A stretch of DNA of 64,000 nucleotides, taken from a virus. Location: positions 186,001 to 250,000 of the IMG/VR virus record IMGVR_UViG_3300017917_002434, one strand, 5' to 3'. The notes beneath the pieces are model-generated. The model saw only the letters and a list, made by a program, of their open reading frames with translations. It was not told the origin of the DNA and searched no databases. Below, in pieces: positions 10,701 to 18,150 of this stretch; positions within the stretch are counted from its first letter, which is position 1, and each line of letters opens with the position of its first letter. The translations under genes were made by a program, and so were the position numbers.

Positions 10701-13700
10701 GTGTTTGGATTACTACAAGATCGTGTTATGTACAGAACGTAACTACATTCGGTACTGCCTGTATTGGTGCTAAGATCGATGGTGATCTACATGCCGGCGG
10801 TAATAAATCTATCGTTGCCAACGACTTTACACAGGTCCTCTCAGACGGAATCGGTGTATGGTGTACTAATCTCGGAAGAACAGAACTTGTTTCTGTATTC
10901 TCATACTACGGACATATTGGTTATCTAGCAGAAGACGGCGGTAAGATACGTGCTACTAACGGTAACAGCTCCTACGGTACATTTGGTTGTGTTGCTGAAG
11001 GCGTTGATGCTACAGAAACACCTATCACAGGCATAGTCAATAACAGATACGAAGAAGCACTGATTACTAAGGTTTTAACTAATACACAACAAGTCCTTCG
11101 TGTTGAATATCAAAATGCTGGTATTGATTATACCGCAGGTACATTTACATTCAACGGTCCAGGTACGTCATTTACCACAGTCGGTGATGAAAGAAGAGAC
11201 GGCGGAATTTTTGAAGTAAGACTGTTAGATAATGATGACAGTTCCGGACAATTTGGAGGACTTGACTATCTAAGTTCAGAAAACGTAGCACAGGCAGGTA
11301 CAACTACATCGATCACCTTAGCCGCTACAGACGACCAAACCAGTACTGCCTATATCGGTATGCGTATCTATATTCAATCAGGTGCTGGCGTAGGACAATA
11401 CGGGTATATTAATACCTATAACGCAGGATCTAAAGTAGCTGGCGTGTTTAAAGAATCAACAGGTACCGCAGGTTGGGACCATGTCGTACCAGGAACTACA
11501 ATAGTATCTCCTGATCCTTCATCATTGTATATAATCGAACCAAGAGTTACAGTAGCAGCACCGACAGAAAGTTCACCTGCTGTTACAGGTGGTCCCGCAG
11601 GCGGATCCTCAGATGCGGTCTATGCTAACGTAAGACAGACATTTACAGGTCTGTCAGCATCGGGCGGATCAGGAACTGGAGCAACATTTAACGTAACTAG
11701 AAGCGGTGAAACTTATACTGTTACATTAAATCAAGCAGGACAAAATTATACGAACGGAAATACCTTAACTATTCTTGGCACAGCGGTAGGCGGTGCTACA
11801 CCAGCCAACGATATCAGGATCAAAGTAGAAACTGTTGATTCTACTCCCGGATTGGTTGTAGGAGAAATATTAACATTTAGACACGAAGGCAAAGGACGCG
11901 GCGGTAATTTCGTACTGCTTCCAGTCGCATCTAGCAACGTCGGTTATTTTTCTACCAACGGTACAAGTTGGTCAACATCTACATTGCCAGCGACTGCTGT
12001 TTGGACATCTTTAGCAACAGGCGATATTAGCAATGTATCATATGTGGTAGCACTGGGTTCTACAGGAACTACAACTGCTGCTTATAGTATTGATGGTGGA
12101 GCAACATGGACCGGATCAAACTTACCCCAGACTAGTGCTGTAACTTCTGTAGCTTTTGGCGGGGGTAGATTTGTTGCCGTAAGATCAGATTCTGCTACGC
12201 CCTTAGTATCTACAAATGGTACTACATGGGCTAACGGTGCTAATCCTCTCCCAGGAGCAACTAATTGGCAGAGTATTACCTACGGAAAAGGTAGATTCTT
12301 TGCTGTGGCCACAGGCGGTACAGCATCTGCTTACAGCCTAGATGGAATTACCTGGACTGCTGCCGCACTACCATCATCGTCAACATGGAACAGCATAGCA
12401 TTTGGAAATAATATATTTGTAGCATTATCTGTAGCAGGTGTGCTGGCTATAAGCAATAACGGGACCAGCTGGACCGCAGTTTCCGGAACCATAACCGCTG
12501 ACGAAGTTGGATACGGACAAGGAACATTTGTTGCTACCAGCAATGGTACCGCAGCAGCACACTGGGATTCACAAGACGGATTGACTTGGACTCAAGGAAC
12601 TGCGACATTTGCTGCCACAGGAAGACCGGTATTTGGTAATCCTAATAGATCTCCATTGTGGGTGATTCCTCTCTCAGCTGCTACTCCTCAAGCACTAGTT
12701 ACAGGTACTAGAGCCTATGTACGTTGTAGAATCGCTGATACTAAGATAGTAGAATTCAGGGTAGTTGAGCCAGGTAGCGGTTACAGTTCTGTAACACCGC
12801 CGACATTGACTATTACAGATCCTAACAATACCTACGAAGCACCGTATACTGTGCGTGTCGGTAACGGTGTATTAGCTAATCCAACATTTGTTACCAGGGG
12901 TGCCGATTGGGAAGTCGCTACAGGAACCGTAGTCGGTGACGGTTACGCAGATATTTTCCAGAATGGCAATTACGTAGACGTCAGAGATCTGTATTCTATA
13001 CCAGTACCAGGTTCAAACGTTGAATTTTCAACATTGCCTGGACAGTTTTACAAACTGGTTACTGTGACACAGTTACTAGGTACAGGGCCTTACACAGCTA
13101 GATTACAGGTAAGTCCTCCGATAGAGATTCCTGAAGCTATGCCGCACGAGGATACTTTTGAAATTAGGATCCGTTATTCACAGGTTCGACTAACTGGTCA
13201 TGATTTCTTAGATATAGGAACAGGCAATTTTACCAGCACTAACTATCCAAATTTACCTTTAATAGATCCGATACCCGCCAACGAAACAGTAGAAAGCAAC
13301 GGCGGTCGTGTGTTCTATACATCAACTGACCAAGATGGCAACTTCCGAGTTGGTGGGTTGTTTACAGTTGAACAAAGTACGGGTACTGCTACACTGAACG
13401 CAGATGCGTTTAATATCGCAGGCCTACAAGAGCTCAGTTTGGGCTCGGTAGAATTGGGCACAGGGGGTGCTACAATCACTGAATTCTCAACGGATCCGTT
13501 CTTTACACAGAATTCAGATTCAGTTATACCTACGCAGAGAGCTATTAAAGCCTACATCAGTTCACAAATTGGTTCAGGCTCTAGTACGTTGAACGTAAAT
13601 ACTCTCACAGCAGGTCAGATATTTGTAGCTAATGACTTCATTACTACTACCACAGGGGGCAGAATCAACGTTCTAGCTCCGATGAATTTCATAGGTGGTA

Positions 13701-13744
13701 TTAATGGAGTGCCGGTGGCTATGAACTTATTTTTACATAGTTAA
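7745..13744 (+). CDS. Giant modular tail fibre, paralogue of the preceding gene
   Basis: 1999 residues, with the same order of modules as the upstream fibre: eight CBM5/12-like repeats (residues about 10-460), a pectin-lyase-like beta-helix (from about 512 to about 1090), Asp-box repeats (about 1395-1650) and the conserved C-terminus with VFYTSTDQDGNFRVG and VPTQRAIKAYI. Unlike its paralogue, the beta-helix is interrupted by two helical insertions, at about 545-720 and 800-940. These carry the signature C-x-R-D (KCERDVG near 593, ACARDIN near 893), which is also the repeat unit of the 2693-aa protein at 23151. A G-x-G-Y-type 60-residue module (GTGATFNVTRSG, near 1308) is likewise shared with that protein. 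Two fibres of different binding specificity is the likely meaning. Confidence 0.75.
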   Translation: MAEFKLGRIRFIWKGEWAAGTSYLKDDVVRVNGKVYICVIGHTADSNFYVDANNVPARWNQASDGQSWRGDWTVDTEYFVNDIVKYGGQLYICLVGHTSSANINDGLEVDLDLGDSTQTKWDQFAEGFDWKGDWTTSTRYKLNDIVKYGGNTYLCNLGHISAPTAAMGLEGLDRVTSGQKADIDKWDQFSEAFDWKGPWTPSTRYKINDVVSFGGTTYVCNEGHPAAATFALGLEADQGKWDYFNQGIEYLGAWDADAQNYKVNDLVKNGNGVYICLQKHTSSLSRTFEQDEDSGYWAQFLEGLQFEDSWNTSTIYQPGDIVTYGGYAYVATTNHSNIKPTQAVTGAQNWDLFTTAFKFQQDWSGVTAYKVGDVVRLSGYTYVAIADNTNFKPPNLTYWEQLNPGIRWLGAWANGYGYVLGDAVRYGPNSYICVLAHTSATATNRPDVDISGTFWNLLANGQESSVLTTQGDIVYYGGAGPTRLPIGSDGQVLVVNNAAAPEWKYWGEVDQLYYVSLEGTDEPAPTYGITLDKPWRTVRYAADQIEKGTRNPEAAYLLEINRQFVQRETVQWINYQITNNIAPFVSSFSYNTTKCERDVGLIIDALLWDIRHGGNVRSRQAAVEYVTNASTFYGLGQKEETVAAINYAVDTLINTCVLLNTAPATNYQVTNSVPVNDRILQIINTNYVAEDSSFTEITNLKTLINTAISGGALVNVGAEVKPQRTILVKTGVFFETLPIIVPVDTAVVGDELRSTNIRPATSQIDPTDVPKSVAALVWLASVLEAVVTGVTFSKTTTGSNPNTLTQSQTKPFADSSVGNVVNLVVQNAYTYITDTLIIGGPSGITFVGTNTPVSDYDTYAAVRQLELNREFIVAEIHAYIADTYPAYTYSLAACARDINEYIDAAKYDLIYPGNYRTLTAAKWYVNGVTGSVTENMFLVRNSTGVRNMTVQGLTGTLTGPNSYGTYRPTAGAYVSLDPGWGPNDQRVWITTRSCYVQNVTTFGTACIGAKIDGDLHAGGNKSIVANDFTQVLSDGIGVWCTNLGRTELVSVFSYYGHIGYLAEDGGKIRATNGNSSYGTFGCVAEGVDATETPITGIVNNRYEEALITKVLTNTQQVLRVEYQNAGIDYTAGTFTFNGPGTSFTTVGDERRDGGIFEVRLLDNDDSSGQFGGLDYLSSENVAQAGTTTSITLAATDDQTSTAYIGMRIYIQSGAGVGQYGYINTYNAGSKVAGVFKESTGTAGWDHVVPGTTIVSPDPSSLYIIEPRVTVAAPTESSPAVTGGPAGGSSDAVYANVRQTFTGLSASGGSGTGATFNVTRSGETYTVTLNQAGQNYTNGNTLTILGTAVGGATPANDIRIKVETVDSTPGLVVGEILTFRHEGKGRGGNFVLLPVASSNVGYFSTNGTSWSTSTLPATAVWTSLATGDISNVSYVVALGSTGTTTAAYSIDGGATWTGSNLPQTSAVTSVAFGGGRFVAVRSDSATPLVSTNGTTWANGANPLPGATNWQSITYGKGRFFAVATGGTASAYSLDGITWTAAALPSSSTWNSIAFGNNIFVALSVAGVLAISNNGTSWTAVSGTITADEVGYGQGTFVATSNGTAAAHWDSQDGLTWTQGTATFAATGRPVFGNPNRSPLWVIPLSAATPQALVTGTRAYVRCRIADTKIVEFRVVEPGSGYSSVTPPTLTITDPNNTYEAPYTVRVGNGVLANPTFVTRGADWEVATGTVVGDGYADIFQNGNYVDVRDLYSIPVPGSNVEFSTLPGQFYKLVTVTQLLGTGPYTARLQVSPPIEIPEAMPHEDTFEIRIRYSQVRLTGHDFLDIGTGNFTSTNYPNLPLIDPIPANETVESNGGRVFYTSTDQDGNFRVGGLFTVEQSTGTATLNADAFNIAGLQELSLGSVELGTGGATITEFSTDPFFTQNSDSVIPTQRAIKAYISSQIGSGSSTLNVNTLTAGQIFVANDFITTTTGGRINVLAPMNFIGGINGVPVAMNLFLHS

Positions 13745-13757
13745 TGGAGAATTTTAA

Positions 13758-14078
13758 ATGCCAACAGGAAGATTAGGGGCTAGTGATGTCGCAGCAGCTT
13801 CAAATACCACAGTTTACACTGTGCCCTCAGATACTTTTTCGGTAGTTACACTGTCGATCTGTAATAGAGGAAATCAAGCGGTTGCTGTCAGAGTAGCGGT
13901 TTCTGCGGCTGCAACGCCTACAGCAGCAGAATGGATCGAATATGACACAGAAGTATTAGGCAAGGGTGTTTTAGAACGTACAGGTATTGTTATGGACGCA
14001 GGTAGATTGCTAGTAGTATATTCTAGCGGTGCTAACGTCAGTGCAGTAGCGTTCGGTATAGAAACACCAACAGCATAA
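13758..14078 (+). CDS. Small virion/fibre accessory protein
   Basis: 106 residues, Ala/Val/Thr-rich and predicted all-beta. It begins MPTGRLGASDVAAASNTTVY and continues with VTLSICNRGNQAVAVRVAVS, a pattern seen in small beta-sandwich proteins next to fibre genes of marine T4-like phages. It starts 13 bases after the giant fibre, with a TGGAG ribosome site. Its stop codon TAA lies inside the late promoter of the next gene (GCATAAATA). Its fold and place resemble the 109-aa gene at 1351, although the sequences are not clearly alignable by eye. Specific function unknown. Confidence 0.5.
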   Translation: MPTGRLGASDVAAASNTTVYTVPSDTFSVVTLSICNRGNQAVAVRVAVSAAATPTAAEWIEYDTEVLGKGVLERTGIVMDAGRLLVVYSSGANVSAVAFGIETPTA

Positions 14079-14081
14079 ATA
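14074..14081 (+). promoter_or_regulatory. Late promoter CATAAATA
   Basis: T4-type late element 20 bases before the ATG at 14102; it contains the stop codon of the preceding gene. An AGGGG ribosome site follows in the leader. Confidence 0.6.
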
Positions 14082-14101
14082 TACATTGACAGGGGATTTA
14101 C

Positions 14102-14434
14102 ATGGGACGATATATCACAACAACGGGCACAGCGAATAATGTTATTCGTGAAGTTTCTTCAGCCTTTAACGCTTCAGTCAATGATCGAATTTTAGCCAAC
14201 AGTTCGGGGGGTGCTTTTACTATCACTCTACCTAACATAGCTACATTATTGCTCAACGATACGATACAGATTATCGACATCGGTGGTGTAGCAGCAACAA
14301 ATAATATCACAGTTGCTAGAAATGGTTCTAAAATCCAAAACATCAACGACGATTTAACTATCGACGTTAATGGATCGATCATTACTCTAGTTTACACTGG
14401 CACGACCTATGGCTGGGTAGTAGCATCAGCTTAA
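14102..14434 (+). CDS. Small beta-rich virion protein
   Basis: 110 residues with alternating short strands: NDRILANSSGGAFTITLP, DTIQIIDIGG, NNITVARNGSKIQ, DLTIDVNG, then YGWVVASA at the end. This is a pattern I know as a domain in phage fibre and appendage proteins, here free-standing. A late promoter and an AGGGG ribosome site precede it. It directly precedes the three Cys/Gly-rich paralogues and probably belongs to the same appendage. No catalytic residues are evident and the function is inferred only from place and fold type. Confidence 0.5.
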   Translation: MGRYITTTGTANNVIREVSSAFNASVNDRILANSSGGAFTITLPNIATLLLNDTIQIIDIGGVAATNNITVARNGSKIQNINDDLTIDVNGSIITLVYTGTTYGWVVASA

Positions 14435-14455
14435 TGAAACGACACAGGAAGGAAC

Positions 14456-15424
14456 ATGCCTACATCATTTAGAAATTTAGTACAGATCAAAGGAGATGCT
14501 GTTTACGCTACAGAAGAACATCTAGAGCGTGGCAGGATCTGGGTCTATACTCCAGGCAATAACTATACCAACTACCAGATATGTTGGCGTGCTCCGGCGA
14601 GAGGTACTGCCGTTATAGAAATATGGGGTGCCGGAGGATCCGGTGCTCGTATGTGCTGCTGCGGGGGCGGACTTCCTGGTAACGCAGGTGCTTATGCGAA
14701 AAGAACTATCAGAGTAGAACCAAATTGTTATATCTGCGGAGCAGTAGGATTTAGCTGCGGTAACGCAGATGCTATCTGTTTTAGAGGCTGCTCAGATCCA
14801 ACTGGTGTAACATGGACAGGTAACTGCGGTGCTTCGGGCTGTATGTGTGCCCAAGGTGGTGCCGGCGGACGTTCATTCTGTACTACAGGCACATCACTTT
14901 ATTGTTGTTTCGCAGCTAACGGCTATTGTGCTCGTGGACCGTACAATGATAACTGTGGTACGATCTGTAACTACTTTGGTGGAATATGGATCGCCTGTGC
15001 CTATGGCGGAGACATCAATCGCTGCGGCGGATTTAGTTGTACAGCATTTTTAGGCTGTCAAGGTCCTTGTATCTGTTCATATACATACCACGTAGCAACA
15101 CCACCGGGATATGTTTCCAAGTGCGGCGGAGTCGTAGTATTTGGAACAGAAAACAATAACGAATTTTCAAACTGGTCAGGGCAAGGTGCCCACCAGCATC
15201 AATCAGCACTGAACGCACAGTCTCGACAACCAACACACGGCGTCCCATGGTCGTATTGCTGGGGATTTGGTGGAGGCTGCGGCTGTTACGAGAACGAAGG
15301 ATGCTATCCTAGCGTTGGACCTGGATATCCAGGTACACCACCGAATCCGTGTCCTGAAGTCAGAGATCACGGACGCCGGGGCGGTCACGGTGCTATCAGA
15401 ATTAGATTTATAGAGGGACAATAA
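14456..15424 (+). CDS. Cys/Gly-rich virion surface protein, paralogue 1 of 3
   Basis: 322 residues with about 30 cysteines. After a leader (MPTSFRNLVQ) comes a strand-rich entry (RGTAVIEIWGAGGSGA), then MCCCGGGLPGNAGAY, as in glycine-rich fibre-tip domains where Gly runs pack as polyglycine helices. Further Cys motifs include FRGCSDPTG, SGCMCAQGGAGG and LYCCF. The C-terminus is conserved in all three copies: C-P-E/D/G-V-R-D-H then GGHGAIRIRF. A GGAAGG ribosome site precedes the ATG. Two bases separate it from paralogue 2. It is probably an adhesin or fibre tip. Cysteines could form disulfides outside the cell or bind metal; neither is shown. Confidence 0.6.
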   Translation: MPTSFRNLVQIKGDAVYATEEHLERGRIWVYTPGNNYTNYQICWRAPARGTAVIEIWGAGGSGARMCCCGGGLPGNAGAYAKRTIRVEPNCYICGAVGFSCGNADAICFRGCSDPTGVTWTGNCGASGCMCAQGGAGGRSFCTTGTSLYCCFAANGYCARGPYNDNCGTICNYFGGIWIACAYGGDINRCGGFSCTAFLGCQGPCICSYTYHVATPPGYVSKCGGVVVFGTENNNEFSNWSGQGAHQHQSALNAQSRQPTHGVPWSYCWGFGGGCGCYENEGCYPSVGPGYPGTPPNPCPEVRDHGRRGGHGAIRIRFIEGQ

Positions 15425-15425
15425 G

Positions 15426-16421
15426 ATGCCAACATCATTTAAAGGTCTCGTTCAAGCAAAGTTGCCCTTTATCGCGTTTGAAGAAGAAAACTTAGAGCAA
15501 GGACGTATTTGGGCCTATACACACGGTAATGTTCGTACTAAGATGTGCGGTGAAGTGTGTTGGATCGCACCCGCTAACGGTGTGGCTACTATCGAGATCT
15601 GGGGTGCTGGCGGAAGTGGTGCTAAAATGTGCTGCTGTGGCGGCGGTATTCCGGGAAATCCAGGTGCGTATTCACGAAGAACTATATGTGTAGCTACAGG
15701 ATGTTTAATCACAGGGACTATTGGTTTTAGTTGCGGTAACTCGAACGATCTATGCTTCCGAGGCTGCTCCGAACCAACTGGAGTATGCTGGCGTTCGACT
15801 ACAACCAACGGCTGTATGTGTGCCCAAGGCGGTCGTGGAGGCACTACATATTGTTCTACAGGAACTTCCTTATATTGCTGTTTTACTGCTGCTGGTTTTT
15901 GTTCGACTGGTCCTTTTAATGCTAACTGCGGAATTATATGTAATTTTGGAACCGGTACTGCTTCATGCTGTGCTGAGGGGTTCGGTGGAGACGTTAATGT
16001 CCGAGGCGGATTCAGCCGTGCTACTTTCTTTGGTTGTACTCCTAGCTGTCCTTGTTCAACGATTTACCACGTGGCAACACCACCGGGTTATTATTCAGAC
16101 TGCGGTGCTGAAATAACATATACTAATGAGAGCGATAGTGGACATTCAAGCTGGAGTGGTATGGCGTTAAACGGATTCCTTTATGGACTTAACGTAGCAG
16201 GCCGCCAACCAGGACGAGGTGTTGACGCTGCTCACTCATGCTGGACCGGCGGTAGAACCTGCGGATGTTACGATGGACAAGGATGTATTCCTTTTGTTCC
16301 GCCAGGATTTCCAGGATTACCGGCGTTTCCTTGCCCAGATGTTCGAGATCATGCTTTCCGAGGTGGACACGGTGCTATCCGCATTCGATTCGTACAAGAC
16401 GGTACAGTAAGAGATTTATAA
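15426..16421 (+). CDS. Cys/Gly-rich virion surface protein, paralogue 2 of 3
   Basis: 331 residues, about 30 cysteines. It has the same layout as its neighbours: MPTSFKGLVQ start, ATIEIWGAGGSGAKMCCCGG, FRGCSEPTGVCW, GCMCAQGGRGG, YCCF, and a C-terminal VRDHAFRGGHGAIRIRF block, but with a slightly longer tail (QDGTVRDL). The region after residue 215 (ESDSGHSSWSG onward) differs most from the other copies and may be the variable, receptor-facing part. ATG and stop are separated from the flanking copies by one to eleven bases, so the three are surely one transcript. Tandem duplication followed by divergence is the simplest origin. Confidence 0.6.
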   Translation: MPTSFKGLVQAKLPFIAFEEENLEQGRIWAYTHGNVRTKMCGEVCWIAPANGVATIEIWGAGGSGAKMCCCGGGIPGNPGAYSRRTICVATGCLITGTIGFSCGNSNDLCFRGCSEPTGVCWRSTTTNGCMCAQGGRGGTTYCSTGTSLYCCFTAAGFCSTGPFNANCGIICNFGTGTASCCAEGFGGDVNVRGGFSRATFFGCTPSCPCSTIYHVATPPGYYSDCGAEITYTNESDSGHSSWSGMALNGFLYGLNVAGRQPGRGVDAAHSCWTGGRTCGCYDGQGCIPFVPPGFPGLPAFPCPDVRDHAFRGGHGAIRIRFVQDGTVRDL

Positions 16422-16432
16422 GAGATAATATA

Positions 16433-17401
16433 ATGCCTACATCGTTTCAAAATTTAGTAAGATCTAGAACAACTGGTCGAGTAGAGGAAAACCTAGAAAC
16501 AGGTAGAATCTATGTGTTTACTCCCGGTACTATGTATACCAATTTCTGTAACGGATTTTGCTGGAATCCTCCGGCGACAGGAAGAGCAGTAATTGAGGTA
16601 TGGGGTGCTGGTGGGTCTGGAGCACAGATGTGCTGCTGCGGTGGAGGTACTCCAGGTAATGCAGGTGCGTATTCAAAGAAAACTATTTGTGTTAGCACCA
16701 ACGACTTTGTAAGAGGTAGTATTGGTAACAGTTGTGGTAATAGTTCTGCTTTATGTTTCCGTGGATGTTCAGATCCTACAGGAGTATGTTGGACTCAATG
16801 TGCTGCTACTCAAAACGGTTGTATCTGCTCTCAAGGCGGAGCAGGCGGCCGCGGTATGTGTTCCACAGGAACTTCATTGTTCTGTTGCTTTGTAAACCAA
16901 AGTCATTGCTTTACAGGACCATTTAACGATAACTGCGGCATTATCTGTAATTACTTCAACGGTATATGGATTGCCTGTGCGTTCGGCGGTGATGTCAACT
17001 GCTGCGGACACTTTAGTTGCTCAGTATTTTTCGGCTGTCAACCACAATGCCCATGTTGCTTCCAATATCACGTAGCTTCGCCGGCAGGATTTTATAGTTG
17101 TGGACCATACAACGTAGCAGCATTTGGTGCTGAGGACGATAATAGACACAGTAACTGGTCCGGTCAACCATTAATGCAAGAAACTAGTGCGTTCTCAGCA
17201 ATGCGTAGATCACCAACAGCAGGTATTCCGATGAATTATTGCTGGAGATCAGATAGAAAATGCGGATGCTACGAGATGCAGGGTTGTATACATTACGCAC
17301 CACCAGCAACGGGCGGATATCCAACAAGCCCATGTCCAGGTGTTCGCGATCATGCTGGTCGTGGAGGCTGGGGTGCTGTTAGAATTAGATTCTTTACATA
17401 A
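16433..17401 (+). CDS. Cys/Gly-rich virion surface protein, paralogue 3 of 3
   Basis: 322 residues with about 33 cysteines. The frame is open back to 16265, but the start is set at 16433 because the sequence there (MPTSFQNLVRS) aligns with the starts of the two sister genes and because it clears the end of paralogue 2. It shares AVIEVWGAGGSGAQMCCCGG, FRGCSDPTGVCW, GCICSQGGAGG and the closing VRDHAGRGGWGAVRIRF. The His of the GGHGAIRIRF motif in the sisters is Trp here. Its stop codon TAA is embedded in the next late promoter. Role as in the sister proteins, inferred as fibre tip or adhesin. Confidence 0.6.
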   Translation: MPTSFQNLVRSRTTGRVEENLETGRIYVFTPGTMYTNFCNGFCWNPPATGRAVIEVWGAGGSGAQMCCCGGGTPGNAGAYSKKTICVSTNDFVRGSIGNSCGNSSALCFRGCSDPTGVCWTQCAATQNGCICSQGGAGGRGMCSTGTSLFCCFVNQSHCFTGPFNDNCGIICNYFNGIWIACAFGGDVNCCGHFSCSVFFGCQPQCPCCFQYHVASPAGFYSCGPYNVAAFGAEDDNRHSNWSGQPLMQETSAFSAMRRSPTAGIPMNYCWRSDRKCGCYEMQGCIHYAPPATGGYPTSPCPGVRDHAGRGGWGAVRIRFFT

Positions 17402-17404
17402 ATA
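17397..17404 (+). promoter_or_regulatory. Late promoter CATAAATA
   Basis: Late element 16 bases before the ATG at 17421, overlapping the stop codon of the preceding gene; an AGAGGAAG ribosome site follows. Confidence 0.6.
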
Positions 17405-17420
17405 GTGTTAGAGGAAGATT

Positions 17421-18068
17421 ATGAGAAAAAATTTTACATTTTTATTACCAGATGAGCCATATAAAAATACCACAGCTCTAAACAAGGTACAGAATGCGGT
17501 CTATACTGGACCTCGTTATCTTGCTATCTGTGTTATCGATGCTACGGGTGAAATCAAGTATGTTGCTAGACGAGGCGAAAGTTTAGCTGAAATCAATTTC
17601 GAGTCGCTAGTTGATGATGACCCAGCAACAACATTTTATCTAATCGATGCCAGCGAACATCCATTTGCCGCAGCTTACTTGTTACATACTTATGAAACAG
17701 GCGATGTCCCTGATTATTCGGTAGATTTAGTCGATGCTGACGGCAACGAATGGAATTATACATATCATTACGACGACGGTACTGGTTCTATTGGACAATG
17801 TTTTTATGGACAGAGTCTAAAATACATTAACAATCAGTTCGTAGGACCAGAATACAGATTACACGCTATTACCAAAGAAAGTCTTATCCAAAATTATAAA
17901 AATATCGCTGTAGCGATCGAACAAAGTTTACAGGTTAATGACTATACAGATGCCGATCGCGAAGCTCTAACAGAGCATGTAGCATGGCTACGTGATCTAG
18001 AGAGAAGATACGCAGGTATCGATCATTGGAAAATTCCATTTCCAAATAATGTTCCAACAATGATTTAA
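17421..18068 (+). CDS. Virion-cluster protein of unknown function
   Basis: 215 residues, acidic, soluble, no signal or membrane segment. The N-terminal half looks beta-rich (RYLAICVIDATGEIKYVARRG), and the C-terminal 60 residues look helical (YKNIAVAIEQSL, then TEHVAWLRDLERRYAG), ending WKIPFPNNVPTMI. The late promoter and strong ribosome site tie it to late expression with the Cys-rich genes. The position at the end of a fibre cluster would suit a fibre-assembly chaperone, or a baseplate or fibre connector, but I recognise no family, and this is only a positional guess. Confidence 0.5.
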   Translation: MRKNFTFLLPDEPYKNTTALNKVQNAVYTGPRYLAICVIDATGEIKYVARRGESLAEINFESLVDDDPATTFYLIDASEHPFAAAYLLHTYETGDVPDYSVDLVDADGNEWNYTYHYDDGTGSIGQCFYGQSLKYINNQFVGPEYRLHAITKESLIQNYKNIAVAIEQSLQVNDYTDADREALTEHVAWLRDLERRYAGIDHWKIPFPNNVPTMI

Positions 18069-18075
18069 AAAACTC

Positions 18076-18105
18076 TTGAACCAAGACTAGGTTCTGTGTT
18101 ATTAT
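18076..18105 (+). promoter_or_regulatory. Sigma70-like promoter TTGAAC-18-TATTAT
   Basis: A host-type promoter (-35 at 18076-18081, -10 at 18100-18105) sits in the 82-base gap before the GT9 gene. The predicted start near 18112 gives a leader of about 39 bases with a TTGGAG ribosome site before the ATG at 18151. Confidence 0.55.
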
Positions 18106-18134
18106 TGTAGTGATACATAGTAAGACAGAACCTA
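18088..18134 (+). repeat. 10-bp inverted repeat around the -10 region
   Basis: TAGGTTCTGT at 18088-18097 is the exact reverse complement of ACAGAACCTA at 18125-18134. The left arm lies between -35 and -10, the right arm in the leader. It could be an operator, or, in an upstream transcript, a stem with a 27-base loop. Confidence 0.5.
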
Positions 18135-18150
18135 TTTTCTTGGAGTTTAA

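Noticed and set aside
15721-16116. Long overlapping frames within the Cys-rich genes
   Set aside because: Shadow frames of a GC-skewed repeat region, with no ribosome site and no sensible protein composition.
16265-16432. N-terminal extension of Cys-rich paralogue 3
   Set aside because: It is the out-of-frame reading of paralogue 2; the sister genes begin at the position matching 16433.
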